A stretch of DNA of 64,000 nt, taken from positions 7,026,396 to 7,090,395 of the forward strand of contig JAYGXS010000010.1 in NCBI GenBank assembly GCA_036362985.1, written 5' to 3'. The DNA is from Ligula intestinalis. Lineage: Eukaryota; Platyhelminthes; Cestoda; Diphyllobothriidea; Diphyllobothriidae. The notes under the pieces are model-generated. The model saw only the letters and a list, made by a program, of their open reading frames with translations, was not told the origin of the DNA and made no database searches. Below are positions 23,274 to 34,399 of the stretch, in pieces. The stretch's first letter is position 1. Every line of letters begins with the position of its first letter. The position numbers and the translations under genes were made by a program.

Positions 23274-25335
23274 TTGTAAACGAGGATGAGCTATCGGAGC
23301 AGAAAACAGAACCCGTGGAGGTGACACCTACTGGCGAGTCTTCGTGATGCTGTTGGTCCATTTTACCCTTTTCCTATTTTTCATCTCCCCTGACACTACT
23401 TTTGTCTCTGCATTTCCTTTTGGCCCCTTATCTCCCTTTTTGACGTGTGCCCCGTGTTCGTTCCTGACATTATGCACTTTATTATCATACCAATGCATTA
23501 CTCCTTCAGTTTGCTTGAGCTCATACCCAATTTGCGCAGGAGAGGTAGAAGTCGAAGGTCAGGAATAGCCGAATTGGATACACCCACAGTCTGTTCGACG
23601 TCCCAGGTCGTACCAAAACACAAAACCATTGGCTCTTCCGACTCGATCAGTGGCTCGCACACTACACTATTGACTGTCTGCGCAGTTACATGTAGAAACT
23701 TTGTTTGCGCGTACGACTGGCTTTGCAGTAAAAGAAAATTTTTTTACCAAGAACTTTTGTGGTTTCGCATTTTTGCAAAAATTTCTATCGCTGCTTGTTT
23801 TTGAAAATAAAAGCGATCCCTTAAACTTCGTTTTAGTTCCATTTGATCAACTTGGCACAAACTTTTCCAGTACTGGAATGGATGATTATTCCACGTTTTT
23901 TACTAATTATGGAATTCTTCCACAGTAAACTGTATATTAGAAGAAAGTTTCGTCCTGGTTTTCCTCATAGCATACGGAATTCCTTTTATATAAACATACT
24001 TAGGATTCAGCAAAAGTGAGAGCCTTTTTCCCCAAATAACTTTAAATAGGAGGGCAGTTTTCCAAACCAAAGCCCTTCTTATTATGAAAATCCACTCAGT
24101 TGATCAAAATAACCTGTCCAACTATATGCCAGACTTTCAAGTTAGATTTTGTCTTGAATTTTTTTGCAGCTCTCGCAGAACTGTAGGTTTGTTTGCCACC
24201 AACAACACTGCCTTGTGGTTAGGTTCTTGAGCCAAAGTGCTAGAGGAGACAACCTCGAACAAAGAGTCCGACCGGCCGTTGGGGACCCGCCTGTATTCAA
24301 AATTCCTAAGAAACCTTATGATACCTCCTACCAATTAATGGAATGGTTTGATGATCCTCTAGGGTAAGGAGTCAGGCTGCTATGGCCCCTATTTAATTTG
24401 GACTGTAGCGATCCTTTATTCTTAGCCATGCTTTCTTCGGACGCCGCGGGGACAAGCTTTTCAAGGTCACTCTCTCTCTGGCTTACGGACGCTCAAGGGC
24501 GAGACTTGTCTGGCCACTTCTAGTCCTTTCTCAAGGAGAGACAAGTGCACAAGATGCGGGGTTTTGTTTACGCTCAGCCACACCCGGAGCGGCCGACGAC
24601 TTACTGTTCATTTGTAGTGTCCGGACCCGGTGATCTACTTGCCGGACTGCGCCTCTGGACTCTGGCCAACCCGTGGCTGGACTACACTTGTCTGGGAGTC
24701 ACTTGCATGTTACTCATATTCTACGCCCTTTAACCTTATTAAATCAGTCATAACACTCTGGCGTTTCACGCCTTATCCTATTCACTAGCTCATAAATGTT
24801 GGGATACGTTCAATCATTTATTATCTCGGCAGACGTCATCATATCTCACAGGACTCTGTAGCAATATCAAGCGTGTCAAATTGCAGTCAACAACTACCTC
24901 GTAAAACCTAGTGCTGCGTGCACTGACAAGGGAATGAGTACGGTCGTACGCGGTCGGTGAACATTAATCAACGAGACTCAGAATCATGAAAAATGATTTA
25001 TCAATGATAATTGGCCAAATTCCTCTTTCACCCCATTTGGTTGTAAATCATTTGTTGACTTAAAATAGAATCAGTCCTTCATAAGTATTGATTGGAAAGG
25101 TCGCACTGTATGCAGAATGAATACCATGAACCGGCAGCCAAAAAACACTATGGTTTGAGCAAAAATATGTCCGCTCGTTTGCATTAATCCGAAGGGCAGT
25201 GTTGCAATCGAGGAAGATAGCCCGCGATAAGGACGCTTAATGAGCAAAAGGAGGACCTCTTAGCCACGTTTTCTTGACCATTTACCATAGAAAAGATCGC
25301 ACACTCAAATTTAATAATAGCTTTTACACAGATAG
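23274..25335. other. No gene recognised; contains repeat fragment 24036-24145
   Basis: The block at 24036-24145 is the inverted partner of 3285-3390. Nothing else has a partner or a recognisable translation. The GC-rich stretch at 24440-24730 could be regulatory or LTR-derived, without proof. Confidence 0.45.
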
Positions 25336-25339
25336 CATT

Positions 25340-25625
25340 GCCGGGAAGACAACCAGCTAGTGGTTCACTGGTAAAGGCGTTTGACTTTGGTCAAAGAGGT
25401 TGCGAGTTCAAGGCTCGGGTGGGACACCACTAAGGCCTAATAATGGCTGTTTGAAGATAACTGATAGGCAAGAAATTGGCAATTTAGACTCTGTGGTATC
25501 TGCCTGAACTATTATCTGCCCATACTACAACCTGCTAGGGCTTTGCAGGACTCTGCTGAGACCCTAGACAGAGCGAAGCAGATGAATTCCGCTAGCGGTT
25601 GGGTGAGCTTTTACTAATGTGTGTT
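25340..25625 (+). repeat. tRNA-derived SINE, tandem unit 1
   Basis: The A-box-like TAGTGGTTCACTGG starts at 25358, and the B-box-like GAGTTCAAGGCTC lies about 50 nt on. The tail runs through ACTATCTGCCCAT-type sequence. It is related to the 2.6-kb SINE by layout and tail. It is not a functional tRNA. Confidence 0.65.
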
Positions 25626-25910
25626 AATGTTCGCGACCTAAAACCGGCAAGAAACGAGCTTGTAGCTCAATGGTAAGGGTGTTTTAGTCTCATAAAAGGT
25701 GTCGCAAATTTGAGGTGTGGGTGGTGTTCCACTTGTGCTTGGATATGTCTGGCTGAAGACGCCTAGTAATCCAGAAATGGCCATTCCAGTCTCCCTGACC
25801 TCTGCCAGAAATACTATCTGCTATTGCTCTCAGCTGCTACCGCTGTGAGGGGAACGGTTAAGACCATAGCAGAACGGGGCAGATGAGTTCCCTTGGCAGT
25901 CAGGCGAACA
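25626..25910 (+). repeat. tRNA-derived SINE, tandem unit 2
   Basis: The A box TAGCTCAATGG starts at 25663, 305 bp after that of the previous unit. The B box is decayed (CAAATTTGAGG). It includes CCAGAAATGGCCATT, also found in the 2.6-kb copy. Both units are preceded by an ACCGGCAAG/CCGGGAAG-type block. Confidence 0.7.
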
Positions 25911-26149
25911 TTCACCACTGAATATTTTGGCCAAATTTTTTAACAGTTCGCGCACCCTTTCAATGACTGAAAATAAATTTCATCTAATTGCTCGATAAAT
26001 TACCCATTTCTCACTTTACTCGCTTGCACTTCACCTTGGTGGACTACGGCACGTGATTCTGAAGGGGTCTGCTAAAAATCGATATCCTGCGCAACTTCAA
26101 ATCGCCCCTAGAGCTTTGTTCGTTCGCCTACTTGCGCCCGAGATTTGTC

Positions 26150-26935
26150 ATGGAGGAGCCCACCTGCGCTTTAACAAACAGCCTTCAGCATGCTGTGGTA
26201 TTCGAAAAAAGTTACTCCAAAAACCTCCTTGTAAGTCCAGTGCGACGCTATTTCCTGGCCTTCATGTCGAAAAGCTCGGAGGACTGGGCTGCCAACGTGG
26301 CCGTACTGGAAGCTGCTACACCAAAGCTGCACCAAAAAGCCCACATGGTTTGCATCGACATTGACGTTAAAGAGCATGTCTACCTGATGAATCTCTTCGG
26401 TATTCGGCCAGAGGACTGTCCTACCTACCGATTTGCCGTGCTTACCGATCGCCTGGTGAAGTATCGTCCAGAGAGTGCTCTGTTCACACCGCACGCAGTG
26501 GCTACTTTTGCCAAAGCCGCGCGCAAGGGCACGCTAAAGCCCCATCTGCTCAGCCAAGAACCCCCCGCCGATTGGGATAAGCTGACGGTGAAGACGTTGG
26601 TACAGCGCACCTTCAGGGACTTTGTCATGGACAGTAGGCGATGCGTCTTTGTCTACTTCTACGCCCCCTGGTGCGTCCACTGTCAGGCATTCGCGAGCAC
26701 CTGGGAGGGGGTGGCGGCTAGATGTGCCCAAATTCAGGACGTTGTGTTTGCCCAGATGGATGCCACACAGAATGAAGTTGAGGGCCAGTTCATCCGCTGC
26801 TATCCCACCATCAAGTGTTTCCGCAAGGGCGACAATCGAGAGATCCAGTTTTGTGAGGAACGGACAGTTGAGAAGCTTCTGAACTTTGTCCTTAGCAACA
26901 GCCAAACCAGCTGGCTTGACCCTCTGGAGGCCTAG
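26150..26935 (+). CDS. Protein disulfide isomerase-like b'-a' domains, CVHC active site (partial gene or truncated copy)
   Basis: A single frame is open from 26063 to the TAG at 26933; the first ATG is at 26150 (262 codons including the stop). Residues about 9-140 match the substrate-binding b' domain of PDI, with landmarks FGIRPEDCP, KYRPES and KPHLLSQE. Residues about 142-245 are the catalytic a' thioredoxin domain, with FYAPWCVHC (175-178) and the cis-proline in CYPTIKCF. PDI catalyses disulfide exchange in the ER lumen. Three things are odd. The usual CGHC is CVHC. The buried Glu before FYAPWC is Tyr (VYFYAPWC). The C-terminus ends WLDPLEA without an ER-retention tail or acidic region. 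The a and b domains and a signal peptide are not seen upstream. It could be the last exon of a divergent PDI, with a possible acceptor at CCCCTAG (26105-26111), or a 5'-truncated retrocopy kept open. Its GC-rich third positions contrast with the neighbouring DNA. Confidence 0.82.
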   Translation: MEEPTCALTNSLQHAVVFEKSYSKNLLVSPVRRYFLAFMSKSSEDWAANVAVLEAATPKLHQKAHMVCIDIDVKEHVYLMNLFGIRPEDCPTYRFAVLTDRLVKYRPESALFTPHAVATFAKAARKGTLKPHLLSQEPPADWDKLTVKTLVQRTFRDFVMDSRRCVFVYFYAPWCVHCQAFASTWEGVAARCAQIQDVVFAQMDATQNEVEGQFIRCYPTIKCFRKGDNREIQFCEERTVEKLLNFVLSNSQTSWLDPLEA

Positions 26936-28480
26936 GTCCACTTCTGGAAGTCAGAAGTGCTTGTCTTCAAAGAAAGAATTTCTGTTTTCATCCCTTTGTT
27001 TGTTTAAATGGGAAAATGGGGTTCAAGAAGCTAACTGCTATGATACTGTAGTGTCGGTGAGTGCGTTGCGTTAAGGAAACAATATAACTTACAGGTTCAG
27101 GTCCTTAGTGAAGAGGAGAAGTGCATACACACAACGAAGATGGAAAATTTCGATTGCCAGAACCTTAGCCATTTGATCATGCCGTGTAGGGAGTGCCATG
27201 GTAGTGGACTGTGTCGTACTTTGCAGGGTAAGAAAACAAGCTTACTAACGCGAAATAAGTAGCCTGTTATGCGAAATAAGCGTTGTGAGCGTAATTAGCC
27301 TGAAACCAGACTGGCACTATTAGGCTCATAGAGGATTTGGTATCAAAATATTAATCATTTACATGTCATGTGTTGCCTCTGGTCAATTTTTAATGGCAAG
27401 TTCTAAAAGAGACAAGTAAAAAAACAATCAAAACCACATGTTGGTGTTCGTATTGAGCTAATTACTGCAGTGAATATCCCATGAACGTTCGAGGAAATAC
27501 CCCTTAAGAAATGTGAGTTAAAGCTGGGCGTGCACTTAAGCATACTTTTAAAGGGGTCTTAATGCTGAATTGGCCGATTAGGTACCGAACTATCTAACTG
27601 CCAATGAATAAGAGTGATTTCTCAAAATGCTTTACGGCTTTATCTCCACGTGCATATATATTATTCAGGAGAAGGAGAAAATATTGCTTTTGGTTCTGTT
27701 GTCATGGCGTTGTTACATACCAGATTGTGTAGAAGTAACTTTTATTTGCAAAAATTTCCATTTTACGATTGACAAGGCATATTGGCAAATAATTTTATTC
27801 CGTCATTCATCATCAGGCCGATATAGTAGCATAGCGACTAAAAACGCCCAGCTTATGCCATGGTTTATATGATCCTCAGGTTGGGGGGCGGTGGTGCATC
27901 ATACAAAGCATCTAGGTTATCCCTTGTCTCTGTGATGCTGGTGCCAGCGTGGTTAGGATGTTAGTTGCGCTGCGCATAGAAGACGGGTGGATTTACTTAA
28001 GGTCAGCGACTTTAGGTCTGTAAAACAGCCTTGCAGCGTGCGCTTAGCTATTTTCTCTGGCTTCGTTTGGCGTATTTGCGGACGACGTGGTATCAAAAGG
28101 CGTGGAATTTCTGCGTGCAGTCGGCCAAAGGAGGCAGATTGCTTGTACCGATGACTTTTGACCGCCGAGAGTGGTTTTTGCTAAACGGATTGCCACTGCC
28201 TCAGCTACGAATAGCATCCGTTTGCAAAGGCCTTTGAAGAAGTGTGCGGGCGTGTAGTATTCGACCCGAAAGGCCACTCTCGTGGCCAATTGGTGTGCAT
28301 GTAGGCGAATATTGATTTTGAAGTCGATCGATTCTTTCCTCTGCTGAGTCAGGCTGGTATTTGCTCGCGTACGGCCTGTAATTATTTGCCGACGCTCGGC
28401 TTGCACTCTTGAAAAGTGGGGTGATCGTCGCTGTCTTCCAAACGGATGGTAGGCAGCCCGTAGCAAATGACGCCGGGAAG
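26936..28480. other. No gene recognised
   Basis: The first few hundred bases may be 3' UTR of the PDI-like gene, but no clear AATAAA is seen. The part from about 28030 to 28490 could be the decayed N-terminal region of the PLE that follows, but I cannot align it securely. Confidence 0.4.
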
Positions 28481-28489
28481 ATAAGGGCA

Positions 28490-28790
28490 TTTCAGAATCT
28501 AGCGTACGTTTCTATGGATTCCCCAAAGTACACAAAGAAGGCGAACCTCTCCGACCCATCGCATTACTAAAAGACACTCCAACGTACGGACTAGCAAAGT
28601 GGCTGTTTCGGCGTCTCAAATTTCTGACCGCTGACTCGGAGACCACGGTTCGCTCGTCAACACAGTTCTCGGAGAAACTTAAAGGGGAAAGTCTCTTGCC
28701 AAGTGATATCATGGTTTTCTTCGATGTTACGTCCCTTTTTACTTCTTTTCCTCAGGATCTGGCAATCGAGACCGTCTAATTACTACTACA
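28490..28790 (+). mobile_element. Penelope-like element family A, reverse transcriptase fragment
   Basis: One open frame shows FYGFPKVHKEGEPLRPI, then LAKWLFRRLKFL, then MVFFDVTSLFTSFPQDLAIE. These are the fingers and first palm motif (metal-binding Asp in FDVTSLF) of the PLE reverse transcriptase. The frame then stops, and the sequence jumps directly to the extreme 3' tail of the element (ENRLGHARI, then the AEQSSHPS region near 28870). Most of the RT and all of GIY-YIG are deleted. Confidence 0.9.
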
Positions 28791-29215
28791 AAACGAATAC
28801 GATAAGACGGAGAATCGTCTTGGACACGCGCGAATCCTACAGCCACCGCCTCATCGTACGCCAACACCGGGGAGCCAGACGGCCGAGCAATCATCACACC
28901 CAAGCTCACCGCCCGTGATGAAAGTTCAACAGGTCAGGGGCCGCGTGCCCTTCAACAAGTAATCAACGCACAAGACGGCAATTAACGTTAATTGTCGCTG
29001 TATGCTTGCAGTAATGACTGTGTCCTATAAATACTGCAAACTTTTGTGCATTCTTAACCTGTTTCTGTTACTCATGTCTCTGATGAAAAATCCACGACAG
29101 ATATCGAAACGTCACGCAAATAAACATATTGTCTCAACAATCGAGTCTTCTTCTTCTTCTTCTCAATTGCTTCCTGTGAAACGCATGTTCGCTTGTATTG
29201 ACACCCATTTCCCTA
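28791..29215 (+). repeat. PLE family A tail and terminal repeat (pLTR), + orientation
   Basis: It matches the reverse complements of 32230-31870 and 46010-45660. It begins with the CCAACACCGGGGAGCC region, continues through CAACAGGTCAGGGGCC and AAGACGGCAATTAACG, then TATAAATACTGC (a TATA-like box at about 29025). It ends with the hammerhead motif and the GTTCGCTTGTATTGACA border. A CR1 LINE begins right after it. Confidence 0.82.
29077..29117 (+). ncRNA. Hammerhead-ribozyme motif, PLE family A
   Basis: The CTGATGA box is at 29080-29086 and GAAAC-GTC at 29106-29113. Stem III is the self-complementary ACGU with no loop. The 5' stem I strand is GTCT, and the 3' strand ACGC has lost pairing (AGGC elsewhere). 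Stem II is weakened by AAAATCC in place of TGAATCC. The core residues are intact. Confidence 0.75.
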
Positions 29216-29255
29216 CGTTGGATCAACTCTCCCCTCCGCACAATCCGTGTTTTTG

Positions 29256-30020
29256 ATGGCGGAACAGCCCCTCCCGGCCACGCTGCTCCGACTCCTCCTC
29301 CTCGTTGCCGGAATCGAAGCCAACCCTGGACCTCTCTGGTACTGCTCGTTCTGCCGAGTCCACCTGGGCCGCGGTGACTGTTCTGTACGGTACAGCTTCT
29401 GCAATGGTTGGTACCATCTCCGCTGCAGTGGCTTCGCCAACTCTGACGATTGGTCACCCGCCTTAACCTGCTCCAGTTGTCCCGTGCCTCTACCTGTCCC
29501 TACCCTTCCTGGCCTTCCTGTCTTTCACACAAATGCTTAAGTCCCTGACTTGGTCCCACCGTCTAGCCTTAATCTGCTTAAGTTCAACGCTAAGGGCCTA
29601 CTCGCCAAGCTTGACTCGTTCATGACTCTGCCATAAAGGCAGGCTTCCAGCGTCTCCACCAGAACGCCGTTGTCGAAGAAAAACGAGAGTTTAATCCCCA
29701 GGTCTTTTTAGGCTTCCACCCACCGCCAACTGCGGCTTCAGAACAACATCTTTGAGGGTCATTCGCTGTAATTTGGCTGAATTACGCAGTGGCTACTAAA
29801 TGGTCTTTTGCCAGTACCAACAGCGGCTCGACCCATCCACACTCGACTACTGTCCCGACTACGGTGCTTCTCCGCATGACTGTCAGCATCTGTTTATCTG
29901 CAGTTCCCGGCCAGGCACCCACTGCACCCCCGCGGAACATTGGCTCAAACCGGTCAAGGTCTCGGCGTTTCTCCGTATTCCAAATACTACCAGTATGGAT
30001 ACCAGTGGTGACTCCTGATC
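29256..30020 (+). mobile_element. CR1-like LINE with 2A-like motif and PHD-type zinc finger, internally deleted
   Basis: From the ATG at 29256 the frame encodes a leucine-rich stretch, then GIEANPGP (29310-29333), a 2A-like ribosome-skipping motif. A PHD/treble-clef-type finger follows (CSFC, CNGWYHLRC, CSSC). This N-terminal order is typical of CR1/Jockey-group LINE proteins. The start of the endonuclease is visible near 29570 (LKFNAKGLLAKLDS), then a stop. From 29800 the sequence is already the C-terminal end of the RT protein (DPSTLDYCPDYGASPHDCQHLF, KPVKVSAFLRI). Most of the endonuclease and RT, usually over 2 kb, is deleted. Confidence 0.85.
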
Positions 30021-30650
30021 TAATAATGGGCTACGACACACTCACACCTTCTAAATGCCGATTAAACTTCCGAAATGCAACATTATCGATAAAATGGACC
30101 TGTAGAAATCGTGTGCCTATATAACAGGGCGTCTTCCGCGTGCTGATCACACTACCCTCAAAAAGACAAAAACGCAATTTACCGGAGTATCAGAGTATAT
30201 GTTCCTTTTGTAATCTTCAACTTATTCAGGTAGACATGGTATACACACCGAAAGTAAGAAGCATTCTACTGATTGTTGACCTTTGGGCGAAATTCCAGGA
30301 GCTACTTCATTTCATGGTTGGTTAAAAGCACACGCTGCTGATGTCCTTGAAGGGCGAGAACAATTTGTCGAAAAACAGTAATTATTTCGAAAGTTTCATC
30401 TTTGGTATGAATTCAGAATACGTTTTAACGAAGAGACTTGCAAAGGAATAAGAAGTCACGAATGGAAGAGAATATGCGAGCCCCAGGTTCTTGCTGCAAA
30501 ACAATTAAGGTGAAATCACTGGGCCATCCCTTTGATTTGTCGGAGTTTTCCTTTTCCGAATCGAAGTTTCTTCCAAACAGTGACCAGATAATACATGTAT
30601 TTGTCTTCTGCCTTCAATAGTAGAACTAACGAGCAAATCAAAAGGAGGGG
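30021..30650. other. No gene recognised
   Basis: I see no coding or repeat partner. Confidence 0.4.
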
Positions 30651-30654
30651 CAGA

Positions 30655-30885
30655 CGTGAACAGAGGCAATACTATGCCGACAAGTGGGGTGGGGGGGGGG
30701 TTGAAAGCGTATGAGGTCAGCAGTGGTGACAGCTGTTATCAAACCAGGAGAAGAGAGGGAAAGCAATATCGAGTAGCTCTTGAAGCAGTTGTCTCTTGAT
30801 GCATTTGGGGATGGAGGCCAAAAGCATTGCGCGAAAGGGTGATTAAAAGGCAAGGGGGCCGAATGGATGGGGAGAATAGTTTCCC
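30655..30885 (+). repeat. Interspersed repeat P, copy 1
   Basis: Directly repeated at 47770-47965. The best shared block is GGGTGATTAAAAGGCAAGGGG with flanks CCGAA(T/C)GGATGG, and also GCAATATCGAGTAGCT. It lies upstream of a PLE-A in both places and may be part of a composite. Confidence 0.68.
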
Positions 30886-31319
30886 GAAAAGCCAGTCTTA
30901 TCGCAGAACAGGTCTTACAAGAGCTGGAAGAGTTGCCTACAGTTAATGCAAACATGCGTTGTTGCGCTGATAAATGGACGACGCTTTCGTTTTCCTCAGG
31001 CTGATCAGGTTAACAGACGTCCACGACCTTACGACGGCATTACTCTTGACATTCATTTTACAAAGGAATAAGAGAATGGCAGACAGTTGCCTCCCCTTGA
31101 CGTCCATGTCACAGTCAGAGCGAAGGCAGAAATAAACACCCCAGTGTTAAGAACTTCCAATATCACAACTCAGCTGCTCTACTACGATAGCAACAACCTA
31201 GAGGCACGTTAACGAGGTTGTATTTGTGCATAAATTCAAGGGATACAAACACACTGCAATGAACGTGAGTGACGAGTGTGCGAACTATGGCATTGTCGGC
31301 ACCAAATGACAAGTAGGGG

Positions 31320-31745
31320 ATGTCCAAACAGCTTCGGCAGCCGCTACCCTCGTATCTGCCCTCGAGAAACAAACGGTACCCTCAATCGTATTATGGTGGA
31401 CTAGAAGCAACGCAGGGTATTTCTGCATTCCTCGCTGTGTGCATTGCTCATCGTCCGACAGCTATCATGCGTTTAGGGATAATGCAAGTAAAAAACCAAC
31501 TGGATGTATTGTACTGGTATTATTCATCAAGTGCACGACGCACCTGACCTTCCCAGGCCAGAGGGGGTATGGCTTACCTCACCAACAATGGAACTCAAAC
31601 TGGCAGTGTGGAGAAAGGACTCACTGTTTCGTGTCGCTCCGCAAACCCTGGAGAAAGGCTACGATGTTAATTAAACGAATACGTGAATAATGACGCAAGC
31701 CAGTAATTAAACGGGCGAGAAATACCAGAGGTCTGAGGAGCTGAT
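31320..31745 (+). repeat. Interspersed repeat Q, copy 1
   Basis: It aligns with 49568-49990 in the same orientation. Shared blocks are CAGCTTCGG, GACAGCTATCATG, AATACGTGAATAATGACG and AAGCCAGTAA. No protein is recognised. Like repeat P, it stands next to PLE-A terminal repeats in both places. Confidence 0.68.
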
Positions 31746-31889
31746 TGGAACTCCTCCGACATACATGTTCCTGCTATCACGCACTCCTCTCACGCGGCAG
31801 CTAAGAAGACTCCGAAATAGACGGTGCGTATACAAGCAAACATGCAATTCTTACCAATACAAGCGAACATGCGAATCCCAGGAAGCTAT

Positions 31890-31920
<31 letters not shown>

Positions 31921-31922
31921 AC
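31890..31922 (+). repeat. (AAG)n microsatellite
   Basis: About ten AAG triplets. The tract lies at the GAA/TTC-rich border of the PLE-A terminal repeat and seems to be an expansion of the short TTCTTCTTC tract seen in other copies (for example 29150-29163). Confidence 0.9.
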
Positions 31923-31924
31923 AA

Positions 31925-32790
31925 GATTGCTGGGACAATACGTTTATTCGCCTGACGTTTTGACATCCATCGCGGATTCATCATCAGAGACATGAGAAGG
32001 AAACTGCAGCAGAAACGGGTTATGTCTGCACAGAAATTTGCAGTTTTTATAGGATACAGTCAGTGCTGCAAACATACAGAGACAATGAAAGTTAATTGCC
32101 TTCTTGCGTGTGGATAGTTTGTTGGACGGCACCCGGGCTCTGACCTGTTGAACATTTGTCACGGGCGGTGGGCTTGGGCGTGATGACTGTTCGGCCATCT
32201 GGCTCTCAGGTGTTGACGTAATAGGAGGCGGTGGCCTGCACGTTCCTCAAGTGACGGCTTGCTTTGACCAAATTGAATCTCAGCATTGAATATGGACTGG
32301 GCAAATCGTTGCACTTGTTGATGGATTAGGGGCCCCTGAACCATGACTCAAGTAGTTCTCAGCTCACCCGATTGTCACCTCTTGCGAGAATTTCAGCCTC
32401 ATCACATTTAAAGCTGTGGCCGGGTCTCGTCGAATGATCCGCAACTTTAGAATTGGCATCATTTCGCCGCACTCCTGCCGCGTGTTTGGCAATTCGCGTC
32501 TTTAGAAGTCTGCCAGTTTCTCCGACATAGTTGATTCGACCGCAACTGCACCAGATCCTGTAGACGACCCCAGATGTTTCTTGCCCTGGCAGTGGGTCTT
32601 TCGGCTTCATTACCTGACACCTTATGGTTGCTTCCAGTCTGTGTGTGACTCCAAGAAGAGGAGCAGATTTGTAGACCATATTATGTTTGAACTGACGTTT
32701 CGAAACCCTGCTCGATTCCATTGTCAAAATATTGCAGTTACAAGAGCAAACGCCTGGGCACAAGATTCCACGAAAATGAACACGCAATCA
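31925..32790 (-). mobile_element. Penelope-like element family A, GIY-YIG region plus 3' terminal repeat
   Basis: On the - strand an uninterrupted frame (32787-32359) shows NMVYKSAPLLGVTHRL, QVMKPKDPLPGQETSG, then VVYRIWCSCGRINYVGETGR and KTRIAKHAAGVRR, then DHSTRPGHSFKC. This is the linker and complete GIY-YIG core of a PLE endonuclease, with the two Cys of the C-x-C knuckle. The frame then ends. The tail (FNAEIQFGQSKPSLEERAGH) and terminal repeat follow, ending in a hammerhead motif at 31951-31991. The RT is absent; upstream it meets unclassified repeat R700. Confidence 0.92.
31951..31991 (-). ncRNA. Hammerhead-ribozyme motif, PLE family A
   Basis: The CTGATGA box (31981-31987 on the complement), stem II (GA-ATCC / GGAT-G-TC) and the cleavage triplet GTC are intact. 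The catalytic GAAA reads AAAA (G12 to A), which should abolish activity. Stem I is partly lost (GTCT against AGGC). Confidence 0.72.
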
Positions 32791-33515
32791 ACCGTATAGA
32801 CAAGGTGGCTTTGATTTATGGTCGCTTGCAACAGCTGATCCGCTGAGTACTCGAAGGTAATCGGCAGAGCCAATGAGAAGATTGCCAGGCTAGTGCTCTA
32901 TAATGGGTCCTGAACTGGCAACATCAACAGAGCTATTGATTTTAACCTCGCCTAGCCGGCCCTTGCAACAAGGTTCAGAGCAACTCAGACAGGGTCAGTA
33001 GGACCAGCGAGCACGCAGTAGCGAGAACCTACACTCACGGAAAATAGGGGTTGCGGTCATAGGTCACGCTGCCAACAACAAACATTGTCTCATCAATGCA
33101 CCCGCGAAGCGGAAAACAAAGTAAGGGCATAGCAACGAGCGATCAGTGCACCGGTTCACGTGGGGATGGGGATCAAGTACATTAACCCGACTAAAACTAC
33201 GCTGACGCAAAGTGGACAAAGGTGACGCTAGTTCGTCCGACGATTAGTAAATGTCGTCCCACCCGGAAGAACAGATGTATTCAGCAGCGAGAGGATAGGT
33301 CAAAATTCACGCGTCAAATATTGGTATAATACGAGGCAGATGGCAAGACTGGTTAATTCAAGACCACCAGACGTAGCAACTACAATACACTGACGATGAA
33401 AGCAAGAGGTGTTCCGAAACGGCTGTTCAAAATTAATTTGGTCCACGAATCCACCCCCCTCTACTACGTTTTATTTTGGAAATGAGCAACGCGATATCTG
33501 GTCCCCGAATCTTTA
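32745..33515 (+). repeat. Unclassified interspersed repeat R700, copy 2
   Basis: Partner of 5800-6550. The two differ by many small changes and by local indels of up to several tens of bases, so they are old. The left edge coincides with the start of the PLE-A remnant on the other strand. Confidence 0.7.
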
Positions 33516-34380
33516 CGAATACTCCTGTATATTCATTTGGTGTCAAAGTCCGTCAAAATTAAATCACACATTAAAATAGAAGTCCCTTGCTTCAAAAATA
33601 CTCTCAAAAATACCGAAACATGTAGACACATTACACACTTGCGGTTGTGTTTTGAGTTTAGAAAACTGCGCGCTGTATGATGCCCGTGTACGTTAAATCA
33701 AAACTTTTTCCATACCAAAAAAAGACATTTTATTGGTCTGCTAAAGGTTTGCGATGAAGTTGGACTATGGTATGCACGCCATAGTCAGATAAGATGCTGA
33801 TTGGATGGACATTGTGTGTTTTGCATACAACCTCAGACGTTATCTCAGCTAAAAGTTAATCCTTTTTTAAGTTCAAATTTGAACAAGATTTTCGCTTCCA
33901 AATAGTTAAAATTTAGGAAGCCATTTTGACTTTATCAAGGAAGGAAAACTCATAGTTTTAAGTGAAAACTCGTGAGTGATATATTTTTTACAGATTGCGG
34001 GTTTTTAAAGGAACTGAAAGGAACACAGTCATGACATGCGCCTTTGTGTGGCTGAATTATCCTCGGGTTATGTGGCATGCTACATCGCATTCCTACCCCT
34101 ACTTATGCTATTCTTTCTTATTCACAATGCATTTATGGAGTTTGGTCACGAATTCATTTGGTAGGCAAATCTCTGGTGGTCGTGGGCAATTCAGGTGCCT
34201 TATAACAAGGTGAACCTTCTGCTTGGCTGTCAAACATCCGAGGAATTCTGAGTCACTGGTCCAGATAGTCAATCTACTCTGTGAATGTGTATCGATGGTT
34301 ATTTCGGGGGGTCAAGTTAGGTGAACAAACATATTCGGCTAATGAATTATTAGGCAAATACAAAATTACATAGAGCCATA
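33516..34380. other. No gene recognised
   Basis: AT-rich, no repeat partner and no coding signature. Confidence 0.4.
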
Positions 34381-34399
34381 CACAACATTTGATGCTGAC

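Noticed and set aside
28044..28490. 148-codon frame on the - strand as a gene
   Set aside because: Basic, low-similarity translation antisense to what is probably the decayed 5' part of a + strand PLE.
29247..29255. GTG start for the CR1 protein
   Set aside because: Nuclear genes rarely use GTG. The ATG at 29256 precedes the conserved leader.
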